Assembly: GCA_963693305.1 (NCBI GenBank)
Contig: OY855911.1
Coordinates: forward strand, 33,938,439 to 34,002,438
Origin: Meandrina meandrites
Taxonomy: Eukaryota > Cnidaria > Anthozoa > Scleractinia > Meandrinidae
Length of the DNA: 64,000 bases
Reading direction: 5' to 3'
The first letter of the stretch is position 1; each line of letters opens with the position of its first letter. Both the position numbers and the translations under genes were made by a program. This document shows, piece after piece, positions 38,740-64,000 of this stretch. Under the pieces are notes generated by a model. The model made no database searches. It saw only the letters and a list, made by a program, of their open reading frames with translations, and had not been told where the DNA came from.

Positions 38740-41700
38740 TGAATGGGAATTTGCAAATGTTATTGTTTCAACAAAGACACAACCACGCATCATGAGCAAA
38801 ATATTACAGTCATGTAATTGCAGCAAAATCAGTCGGACGCTAAATGTACATGAGCAGACCATTAGCTGTCGGCAGTTATTTGCAGCACACATGGAATGAT
38901 AACATGAGTTATTATTATTTTGACGTACACCTAATAACATGAAAAACAGCATTACTTGCTTAAAGGGGCACTATCACGGCTGAAATATCATATTTTATAA
39001 GAATGGGCTGTAGCTTGCTATAAATTGTACTTAATTGTCTTGCAATAGGAAGAAAAAAAGGCTTACAGTGGTAAATGCAAAGAAATATCAACTAAGAGGA
39101 AACAGTGACTAATAAAATGTTCAAAATTTCACCAGAATGGCAGCTTTGAATTCTGGACATCCTGTCCAAAAATCAATCGCAATCCACTTCCATCCTTGCA
39201 ATCCTGTACTTCTTCCTCAAAATAACTGTTCTATCCTGTTTTGTGGGATCTATTTATCAAATTTATTCATGTATTTGGTGGCATTTGGAAATATACTGAG
39301 GAAATTAGAAAATAGAAATTTCTATGATCAGCCGTGATAGTGCCCCTTTAAGGACCCACAGACGTATTTATCGCGCGTTGCTAAGGAAGTGAAAAATCAC
39401 TGTAGGTGAATCACGCAAGCATTTTGACAAACAATCAGAAAACCCCAGGAGAACCCGCTAAAGCGGCGGCAAATTTGATAAAAATGTCGTAAATTGTTCA
39501 ATTAGGGCTGCAGAAAAACGTGTTTGCGAAAATTGTTGCGCAAAAGATCGTAAAAGATCGTTGGAGAGATCTCGGTTAATATTTGTTGACAATTATAGCG
39601 CCACTCGATATGAAGTTCAAGGGCGCGCGCTGTATTGCGTGTATCGACTACTTGTACGCGTCAGATGTGAAAAACATTTTCCTTTCAAGCACTTTTCAAA
39701 CTCGCTAAATAAGATGAAACAGTACGAAACTATCGAAAAATAACTACCTGACTTATTATTGACCTCTCATCTGAGAATTAGTGAGATCAACTTGACTCTA
39801 GGCGAGGCAGTTTTCCGACATATGCAAAGAAACTAAAAAACTTACGCGTACAACTAGCACGCGCACAGATCTCTTGTCAGATAGATTACGCGTGCGTAAA
39901 TTAAATGACTTCCGGTTTGCAGAAAAACTCTAAAAACCAGCCGCTCTATAATTTGATTTACTATATTTCGATTTTACATTTCTCCTACCCGGGTTGCGAA
40001 AATAACTAAGCATTCATTTGTTAAAATAGTTTTTAATGAAAATACTATGGACAAATCAGTATTTTAAATCTCTCTAAAAAAATTATCTTTCATTATAAAA
40101 AGAAATCCATGCTTAGTAAGATGCAAAAATTAATAAAGTTCATGTCACCATGAACAATTTTCAGATTACATGCAAAACGTCAAAAATTTTAGACTTTTTC
40201 ACTATTGGTCACGTGATCGTGGGCATGGCTCAATGACGTCATATTTGCGTTCGGGACTGAGTAAAAGAGTCAACAACCCCTAAAGGAGAAAACTTGTTGA
40301 AGTTACATAACCATAAATGTCCCTAGCAACGGATCCAAAAATATACGTCAGTGGACCCTTAAGGACCTACCTTGCCGCTTGCTTTACAAGTCGACAAACA
40401 GAATATTCAGTCCTGTGTAATAATCTGTCTGGAAGTGGCTTGTCAGCTGAATAAACTCTCTCCTGAATCTCAACAGCCTGCAAAACAAATTTATGTTAAA
40501 TTTATAATTTATTCTTCACCTTGGGATTGTCAAGCAAAAAGGGAAAAATAGTTTGTTTTATTTCACCTGACCAGATACCTGTCAAACAGTGTAGTGTATT
40601 TATTTAAATGTTCAGCGCTTGGGACTAAAATGTTGTCAGTACCTCACAACCATTTTTCTGAACAAACCAGTGATCAAAGTATCTTCCTCTTGGTGATTGT
40701 GACCTCATTACAGAACCATCTCCAGGATCAATTTCAATGGTAAACAAGCCAGTTGACTGATGGAAAATCCTTCAAAAGTAAATAGATAGGACTGGTACTC
40801 AGTGCTGAATTTGTTTACTAATAAATAACCTTCTTTACACCACATTATAAGAAAGCTTGCTTACATGTGTTTAGATAAGCTTCTGCATCCATGTGCTAAC
40901 TAACGCATGTCTCAAAATGTGTCAGTCTATGCCCTTTAACCACAAAGAAAATGAAAGTCGTCTGATGGCAGGCCTTACAACCTTGCCAGATGAGTTCTGG
41001 AGCTACTAAAATTGATTAATTTTTGCAGAATCATTGGTGTAGGTAATACAGCAGATGTTGCCTTAATTTGCTTTATTATGACTGAGTTAATTAAATTGCT
41101 ACAGACCTGAAGGTAGTACCATCTTTCCAAATAAGTTTCATGTTTGGTTGACCAAAAGACTCCCATTCCATAGAGGTGGAGTCAGTGGGTACCTTAGACT
41201 GAATAGTAATCGACATTTAGTACAAATTAAAAGAATTAAGTTTAAAATTTGCTCTTGCAGGGTGTTAAAGGTAACAACCCAAGATTACTTATTGTAATTC
41301 TGTTTTGTTTTTTTACTCCTCTGTGCATTTTCAATGCTGTAGATTAAACTTGGTCCCCATTGGCATTTTCCCTTAGTTAACGGAGGGAGAAGTTCCAAAA
41401 AGATGAAAGGAGAAAATAGCGTCACAAAAGCTGGTGTGAGATACTGAAGCCACATACAGTAGGCCACCGTGCTGTCTGACAAATGCAGACTGCACTCTGA
41501 CATAGCCTGAATAACACTCCGATTGGTCTGCAGTTTTCAGTCTGCACTTAATAAATGTCAGACACCACACTGTGACTGACACCCTTACAATGTAATTTAA
41601 ATTAATTAAAACAGATTTTGCTCTGACCTGAGCTTTCCATTTGTGAAGATGAACAGCACTGCATGTCACTGGAAGAGAGGCTGGCAAAATCGTCACATTA

Positions 41701-43158
41701 TGAGGAAGGCACGGAGTGGCTTTCTGTTCATTATTTACTGTGTCAAGTGCTAGTTGGAGGGGATACTTCCAGGCCTTGGGATATGAAAATAAGGAGTGAA
41801 TTTGTTCTTGCCAAGTAAAGTAACGCTTCTGCTGTTGAACATCTGTCTCTCTACATGTATTTCTTGCTTTCTGTAAATTAATTAACACAACTTTAGAGAG
41901 AGAGCTTGTTGTTTTGTGTATACCAACGCAGAGAGGCCAGGAAGGCAAGAATGCATGAATGCATTTACTGCTTGTAAAATAATGACCGAAGATTTTTACC
42001 TGAGGCAAGGAATATTTAACTTCTGCCAGAAACCGTACAATAAATGCCTGCCTGTGTGGCATAAGAGTTAGGCTTGCCAGGCCATCTACAGATGTGATAC
42101 AACTTGAACCATCTGGCAGTTTTGTTATAAGATCTGTGGTTGTGTGATCAGGCCAACAACACTGTGTAACATCTTGGTATCCAACCTACAGTTAATAAAT
42201 AATTAGATTAACACTGGAAAGTAAAGTGTGGTCAAAAAAGGGCTGCACTCAAAGAAAGAAACAAGCCAAAGATATAGTGCTTCCAACTTTGAGTTGATGC
42301 CCCTCAATAATTAATAATCATTATATGTCTGGCTGTTAAATTTTATTTTTAGATTAAAAGTTTTCAAACCAGTTTGATTTTTATTTCTCCTTGTTTCAGA
42401 TTATGAATATCAGGCAATGAAAAATTAAACTGTTTTGAAAATTTTAAAACCAAACATCAATTTTATAAACCACAGCATATTTACAACCCAGGTTCCTCCG
42501 TTACTCTAATCACTTTTACCACCGCATTTATTTTTTCATATATTTTTGGTCAAAGCATAACGTAACATAACATACCATATGCATATTTACTTAACACGAC
42601 CAAAAATAAAATTACTAAAACATCTTGAAAAGGAAAACAGGAAGTTGGCCCTATACATTTCCCTGTTTTACCAGTCATATTCAGAGTCGTCAGAGTATGC
42701 AATGTATACACCGTTTTTCAGAGTATACACTTCAAATCGTAAAGTTCTTTTTAACTTTTTTTTTGAAAAAAAAAAAAATACATTGCTGACGATAACTGCT
42801 CAGCCCTAAATCCATGGCCATCTCAGTTTAGTCAGGTTTAATCGTAATACCTGCAGCACCTTACCTTGAGGTCCTGTTGATCAGCTAGTTCTTTGCAGAG
42901 GTATGGTCTGGCTGCAAACAAATTACGAATTCTAACAGCCTCGGTAATCTTACTTCTAAACGAACTCACGGCAAATCTTGTGAGCTGGCGCATTACTGAA
43001 TTACTTGGGGATGCTTGGCGATGAAGAAAAGCTGATCCACAAGAAGACAGCTCAAGTGATGTACCATCACTGTACTTGATAAATAAATCATCGTTTTCGT
43101 GTAAAACGAGCAAATCAAGTGAGCATAGTTCTGTGGATTTTTTCAAATCTGCCGCCAT
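35645..43158 (-). CDS. C5orf34: C5orf34 homologue, conserved metazoan protein of unknown function (10-11 exons)
   Basis: Minus exons: 43158-42865, 42185-42000, 41870-41628, 41192-41107, 40769-40643, 40477-40371, 38629-38569, 38325-38060, 37285-37184, and last 35809-35645. Up to 37184 all joints are in phase. The last two are not directly compatible; a small exon at 36116-36083 (AG|A ACA CTC) would restore phase and give 556 residues, but its acceptor is poor. Matches to vertebrate C5orf34 include SDGTSLELSSCGSAF near the N terminus, AWKYPLQLALD, LPVTCSAVHLHKW, EIDPGDGSVMRS, GRFKAYSNGHVNVVF, WCQLILPNGAVQH and AYER, with DIDGLL near the C terminus. The domain pair corresponds to DUF4524/DUF4520. 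The start MAADLKK is preferred over an upstream ATG at 43179 because the context (AAAATGG) is better. Exon 7 has a weak donor (GAG|GTGCAG) followed by an in-frame TAA. It diverges from RAB6. Confidence 0.88.
36375..36766. repeat. MITE family A, copy 1
   Basis: TTAAAGGGGCACTGTCACG at the left and CATGACAGTGTCCCTTTAA at the right are near-complementary. The 392-base length matches three other copies in the window. It lies in a C5orf34 intron. Confidence 0.85.
37347..37420 (-). repeat. tRNA-like sequence (SINE head or tRNA pseudogene)
   Basis: The minus strand reads GTCTCTTGTAGCTCAGTCAA ... CATGGGTTCGATTCCCATCA GGGAC, 74 bases. The acceptor ends pair (GTCTCT with AGGGAC, one G-U), and the T arm is perfect with a TTCGATT loop. 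The anticodon arm is imperfect and the loop lacks U33, so a functional tRNA is unlikely. It starts within a C5orf34 intron 62 bases upstream of exon 9 (transcript sense). Confidence 0.65.
38657..38739 (+). repeat. (AAT)n microsatellite
   Basis: About 27 uninterrupted AAT units in the C5orf34 intron only some 30 bases upstream of the acceptor of exon 7 (transcript sense). A poly-Tyr minus-strand frame across it is an artefact. Confidence 0.95.
38960..39351. repeat. MITE family A, copy 2
   Basis: TTAAAGGGGCACTATCACGG and CCGTGATAGTGCCCCTTTAA are exact complements at the two ends of a 392-base element, the best-preserved inverted ends of the family in this window. The right TTAA is shared with the adjoining element. 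Confidence 0.9.
39350..40363. mobile_element. About 1-kb element with GGACCCACAGACGTA ends, abutting MITE A copy 2
   Basis: TTAAGGACCCACAGACGTAT at the left pairs with ATACGTCAGTGGACCCTTAA at the right with a few mismatches. GTTGCTAAGG / CCTAGCAACG sub-terminal motifs also pair. No transposase frame is visible. The left end overlaps the TTAA of the preceding MITE. Confidence 0.75.
42347..42457. repeat. Small MITE, copy 1 (related to 55596-55718)
   Basis: AAAGTTTTCAAACCAGTTTG and AAACTGTTTTGAAAATTTT are inverted with respect to one another around ATGAATATCAGGCAATGA. The ACSL copy shares the interior (AATATCAGGCAAAG). Confidence 0.7.
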
Positions 43159-43364
43159 TTTCGATAGGCTTGAAAACATGGAAGGCTTAGTTCCACAGTA
43201 GGTGACGTCATCGGGGTAAGTACCTGTTACGCAAGCGCAGATGCCGTTACAACTTTCGACGTGGCTTCGATCGAAAGTTCGTGATATAAATAGTGCGATC
43301 TTCGGTACAAAAATATCATTTGACGGGTTTATATTGTACTTTTGGTACTTTCCTTCAAGCAGCC
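43159..43364. promoter_or_regulatory. Divergent (bidirectional) promoter interval of C5orf34 and RAB6
   Basis: Only 206 bases separate the two start codons, so both 5' UTRs and core promoters must lie here, or one gene has an upstream non-coding exon. The stretch contains GCAAGCGCAG, related to the GCGCATGCGC-type NRF1 site often seen in divergent promoters, two TGACG motifs (GTGACGTCATCGG near 43201-43215 is a CRE/ATF-like TGACGTCA), and no clear TATA box. Confidence 0.7.
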
Positions 43365-47580
<4,216 letters not shown>

Positions 47581-50532
47581 GTGAATGCAAGCAACCATTC
47601 CCTCTCAGTGTCCAGAGTATTCTGTCATAATTTAAATTCTTTCTTTTGCTGAGAGCAAACTCGCCAAGCGATGCTGGCTCAAGAATTTATTGTTTTGCCA
47701 GAGTTGGTTGTGCATGTTAGTGATAACCCAAGCCTCCGTTGTATAAAATCAGAAACAAATAAGGGGTTGAAACGTGTAACGGGTGCTCACAGTGTTTGAA
47801 TGTTCAATTTTGCCAGGTACCATATTTGGAACACTAATGACGCACACTTCAGCATTTTCAGTTTTGCACTAAGTTACTTGAATTCTGACCTAAATGCCGT
47901 AAATTACCCCCAGAAACTAAAAGAAATTCATTAAGTGAATCAAAGTGAACTTCTCCAGACTACTGAATGACAATGAAACAGAAGAATTTAACCAATTGAA
48001 ATTTAACTTTATTCAATCAAGCTTGTTCAAAAACAAGATTACCCATTTAGCGCAAGCTAGCGTGTGCTGTGAATTTAATCCAAATATTTCAATTTTGATT
48101 GGTTTATTTTTTCTGGTGATTTTTCCAAATATGTTACTTGATGGAAGCAAATGTACAAATGCTTTGTACAATACGAATCATAGGGAGTTACAAATTTCAA
48201 CGCTTAGGTTTCTGATTAAACATGCAATTATATTTCAATGTGAAAATTTGTCATGAGCATTTTGAGTTACACACAAAAAAATGTTTGTTTGGTACTATTT
48301 TTTTAACACTAACATGCTCTCTTGCAAAATAGAGGTTGTAAGAATTGGCAGTTTGTTTTCAACCGTGAAAAGGCAAGAATGACAAATGAACCTTTATTGG
48401 AAGGAACAGTTAATTCATATGAAATAAAAAGAAACATTGCCCACAATTACATTAATCATGGCATGGATGGAGTGATGGTCATACAGGTCCGCTGCCCATT
48501 TTAAAATGAAATCAAGACTTATAGAGACATTTTAAAATTTCCAGAAATGGTTGTAGCCTGACAGTAAAATTTTAAACATGTTTCAGATCAAAGTGGTTTT
48601 TGTGCAACATTAGACACATTAATGTACTATTTAATTGATGACTGGCGATGTTTATTAATTTAAGAACATTGACTCAAAGCTAATAAAAGGAACGTGTAAA
48701 TTCATTTAGTTTGGTACATTGAACATGCAGTTGCCAAGTTTAAAAACACTTACAGTTTGTACCAGACAGTCACGTTTTAGTTTTGTATTTCATTATTATA
48801 ATTGTTTATACTACTCAGTACTGGTTAAATAAATGAGTTATGGATTTGCTTGTAAAAATTCTATATTACCGTTTGAGTCAGCTTGTCATTGACTCAATAG
48901 TAGACTTGTGTAATAGTGACTGATAGTGAATTCAGGGCTATCTAAGTGAACATGTTTGAATCAGAAAAAAATTATCCATTTTATCAACCATCTGATTGAT
49001 TATTAATCATTGTGTTTGAAACGCTAGACAAAAATCGTATGAGCAAGATCAGGTTCATTGCTAGCTCAGTAAAACTGTTTATTTTTAGTCGAAAATGAAA
49101 TATTAATTAAAATAATTTTTAAATTTATTGTGCCAATTTAATTTAATCTGCAAAGTTCAAGATTATCAGACTATAAAAACCAAGTTTTCTAGTGAAAAGT
49201 CAACGAGGCACAGCCAATTTGACTGTTGCTTGTAGGAAACAAGGGAAACTGGTCTAAAATAATAGTCTCTCTAAAAGATTGCAGTCTAAAACCTGCAAAA
49301 ATCGAGAATAATTTTTCCCCTCATGGAAGTGTGCTTATTCCATCAGCAAATAGGTAACAATGGGAGACCCAATTAGATTAACTGGTGGATTTGTAACAGA
49401 ACATGCAGAAAAACTACTAATTAGCAGTAGAAACATTTGCCCAAGCCTGTTATGCAGATGTTCTTTGGACTGAAGGGATGGCAGTAACATGTGCATTTGC
49501 TCTTTGGACTTGTCACGTAATCTTTCTTCCTTCATAATTTTAGGGAGTAAAGACAACAAATTCAAAGAGTATCTGTTTAAGCTACATGTGTGGTGAATTT
49601 ATGTTGAACTCAGTACTTAAACTAGCCAGCGATGTTATTGATTTATTTTGTAGATGGTCTTTATATTAAGTACGCATCTCTCATTTATTTACCAGTTTAA
49701 CATGTTTTATAAAATAAATTGTGTAAAATTCTGTTCTGTGCAAATTTCAGTGTGCTTGATTGGTGTGGATAGGTTATGCTTTTTTTGGCCATTTTTAATG
49801 AGATTCAAACATGTGCATCATTGAATAAGTTCTGAAAAGATTTTTACTCATCAAGTTTGAGGGATGTTACTAATATAAAAGTTCAGCTTAGTGCTTTAGG
49901 GATTGTACATGTGCTGTTACATTTTCATATTTCCTGACATTAAGCTTATTAATTGTTCCTGCATAACTGCACTTGGTGTTACAAATTGTTAGAAAAGTGA
50001 CCCCCTTCACAAACAAAATATATAATTTTTTCCCATTCTTGGTGACTGAAAACATTTTTTCCCAGTTGTAAAATTTTCCAGCGCTCAAAAAGTGAAATTC
50101 ATAAAAACCTGTGGAATCAAAAGTGGAACCTAAAAGCAACTTTGGCCGTGTAAACATAACTCACCCCACCCCTGTCAAGTTATCGAAAGGTCATTTTAAT
50201 GACGTCACAGTAGTGTCTCGTTCAAAGTTCAGGTCATTCGTCATTGACGTTTCAGGCTCAGGAAAAAAAAATACTGCAATTTCTTTCTCGCAGAAAACGG
50301 AAACGCGCAATAGACACAATATAATAGAAGTACGTTGTGTAAACTCGGCCCGGTCTACTTCTGGGTGATCTGGGTTGTTTTGACGCAAAATGGGATGATA
50401 GAAGGAAATGCGCGCGCATGTTGCCGGCGGGAAGCAAGTTCCGCCAATCTTTTTGAGTGACGGGTCGTGTGGACTTTGTTCGCGAGACAACTTGGCTCTT
50501 TCATTTTGATCTGGTCTGTTGACGTTGAAAGC
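47581..50532. other. RAB6 3' UTR and intergenic region before the ACSL gene
   Basis: Contains a MITE (47761-48200) and candidate AATAAA signals near 48680, 48829 and 49707. The last 300 bases before ATG 50533 become richer in GC and CpG, as expected for a promoter (GTCACAGTAGTG, GCGCGCGCATGTTGCCGGCGG near 50411). No additional gene is recognised; a 103-codon frame at 47945-48256 lies inside the MITE. Confidence 0.6.
47761..48200. repeat. MITE with GTTGAAACGTGTAAC ends, copy 2
   Basis: GGGGTTGAAACGTGTAACGG at the left; the right end GGGAGTTACAAATTTCAACG is its degenerate inverse. The interior corresponds block for block to 30321-30755. Confidence 0.8.
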
Positions 50533-62248
<11,716 letters not shown>

Positions 62249-62944
62249 ATGGAATCTTCAAACCCCCTGGGAAATCTCCTAGCTTTCGGCTACAAAATTA
62301 ATCTTCATTACTTGGAAAAATATCTCACTGATAATTACTTTGTTTTCGTCATATTCTGAGATAATCTGATAGCTGACAGTGCCTTGACATAATGCAGAAT
62401 TAAAAGTTTATAAAAATTAAAACTAAAAGTTTATAAAAATTGAAATCCTCTGAAACTGTAGCTTATAGTACTGTGAAACTGTACAATGTTGTAGGCATTG
62501 CCCAGTGGAAATTAAGGATATCATTTTTATTATGGGGCATTATGTACGTAAAACATCATTTTAATATATCTCGGCTTTTATTTGCAAAAGAATATTTCGC
62601 GAAATAATTTTACAGCTTACAACATCTTGTCTAGTGCAAACTAAGTTTGTGAGACAATGCGTGAATCGGAATTCTGGTTTCTATATTTGTAGAAGTTCAG
62701 GGACTGTCACTGGAATGATGTAGCTGGCATACTGGCAAAGACATTCTTACAAATAAAAACAAGTTTTGTGACTGCTAATGCGTGTTGTAGTTGTATTTTA
62801 CTCGCAAAATAGTGGGACTTTTGAAGCCACATCCGGCTGAGACGTTTTTCGAGTTGATGGCTGTGTTTTCACTAGGACAATTTTAGCTAGATAAAGTCAG
62901 AAAAGTCCGGAAATACAGTGAAAACACTGTCTAATGTTAAACGA
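62249..62944. other. ACSL 3' UTR and downstream sequence
   Basis: The stretch runs from the stop codon past the AATAAA at 62752 without another gene. A near-exact local duplication, AAAAGTTTATAAAAATT, occurs twice in tandem around 62401-62442. Confidence 0.6.
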
Positions 62945-63594
62945 GTTAAGGGGGGTGACTCTTAACTACCAATTTGTTTCTAAGGCAGGTTTCGAATAGC
63001 CATATTTTGGAAATCAGACCTCATATGGATAAACTTTTTGCATGAGTATGTTCTATTGAAGATTTCTCCAAGAGTTTCAAGTCACGGCCATATTTAACGC
63101 GTCACGTGACCAGAATAGAAAAAACCCTAAAACTCAAACGGGATTTTAAAATTTAAATGAGCGTCAATAGATAAAGAACGTCCACATGCGTAATGTGACG
63201 TATCGTTTTTGGGAAATTCGCATTATTATAAGAGTTATGGCGTAAAAACACTCGTATTTACAGACTTTTATCAGTAGCGTTTCGTCTTTTCGTGTAAACG
63301 GTAAAAGCATACGTCAGATTAAAAAGACGGCGACGTTATCTCTAATTCGTAAAAGAAATCGGAACTTTACCTTGTTTCCGTGTAGTTTTAGGGATTTTAA
63401 ATTTTAACGCGCGGTTTGGGACTGGCACTAGTTTCGCACGCGCAATGATATATTTTTCAAAGCAGGCGTACCCCCAAATCAAATTCACCATTAAGCGTTA
63501 CAAAAAGTTTCAAAATCGCTTGCTTCAAAATACAGTCTTCAGCAATCCCTTAGCAACTGCTCTGGATCTGTAGTTAAGAGTCTCCCCCCTTAAC
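62945..63594. mobile_element. 650-base element with GTTAAGGGGGG inverted ends
   Basis: GTTAAGGGGGGTGACTCTTA at the left and TTAAGAGTCTCCCCCCTTAA at the right are inverted complements with one or two mismatches. No long ORF is inside. Confidence 0.83.
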
Positions 63595-64000
63595 AATGCC
63601 AACTGTTTTCACAAGAAAAAACAACGGGTTTTCTCGCCTTTACGACAGGAAACTCACGCAGAGTTATACTGCCTCGCAAGATGGTTTAACTTGTCCCGAC
63701 AAATACCGCAGCCAATCGCATCGCGTGTAGTGACAGATGCCTGCCAAACAATCTGGCAAAATTATTTTCCAGACGCTCGCCTTGTGGTTCTTTCGAAACA
63801 AAACCTTGTATACATGCTTGTAAACATGGCTCACGAATTGCAAAACATTTCCCAATTCTTCACCGTTTTACAATTCCTCCGGGCCTTACCTGTTTCACAA
63901 CGTCGGCATGCAGAATCATTTCCCGCATTACGGGCAACCAGCAGTTCTTCAATACCAAATTCCTATGCCACATGCGACACCCTCGACCAGTAAGACACCA
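63595..64000. other. Unassigned edge sequence
   Basis: A 100-codon plus-strand frame (63691-63993) and a 63-codon minus frame overlap here. Neither carries a motif I recognise and the sequence runs off the window, so it may be part of a repeat or of the next gene. Confidence 0.3.

Noticed and set aside
63691..63993. 100-codon ORF at the window edge as a gene
   Set aside because: It has no recognisable motif, starts on a non-ATG-like context and runs off the end.

Overview
The window is nuclear DNA from an animal, most likely an anthozoan cnidarian and probably a stony coral. It is AT-rich. Its genes are metazoan with many phase-conserved GT-AG introns, and its introns and spacers are packed with short inverted-repeat elements (MITEs), tRNA-derived SINEs, ATT microsatellites and one complete non-LTR retrotransposon. 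The organism call is an inference from gene style and repeat content; no taxon-specific marker is present.

Six host genes can be modelled by hand. From left to right: (1) 2802-5101 (+), a secreted PAN/apple - EGF - discoidin protein in three exons. (2) 9370-29865 (-), the LKB1-complex scaffold MO25/CAB39, ten exons, 332 residues. (3) 31988-35077 (+), an emopamil-binding-protein-like protein (EBPL), five exons, 211 residues. (4) 35645-43158 (-), a homologue of the uncharacterised vertebrate C5orf34, ten or eleven exons, C-terminal joint unresolved. (5) 43365-47580 (+), RAB6, seven exons, 208 residues. (6) 50533-62248 (+), a long-chain acyl-CoA synthetase of the ACSL3/ACSL4 group, thirteen exons, 711 residues. 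In five of these every exon joins in phase to give a protein of the family's normal length or a complete reading frame.

Organisation: CAB39 and EBPL are head to head across about 2.1 kb. EBPL and C5orf34 converge with about 570 bases between their stop codons. C5orf34 and RAB6 diverge from a 206-base interval that must hold both promoters. The gene functions (kinase scaffold, ER sterol-related membrane protein, Golgi GTPase, ER/lipid-droplet acyl-CoA synthetase) do not form an operon-like pathway. CAB39L and EBPL are also close neighbours in human (13q14), so that pair may be ancient linkage.

Mobile DNA: CAB39 intron 2 (19552-27630) is a nested landing site. It holds a TA-flanked pogo/Tigger-like MITE, two ATT microsatellites, a full-length single-ORF LINE with a perfect 13-base target-site duplication, a HIRAN-like ORF, and a 2.3-kb element with 70-base inverted ends that carries a broken THAP zinc-finger gene. 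ACSL intron 1 contains a 1.2-kb element with about 155-base inverted ends that holds a decayed RecQ-type helicase fragment. One roughly 390-base MITE family is present four times, and several other MITE families are present twice.
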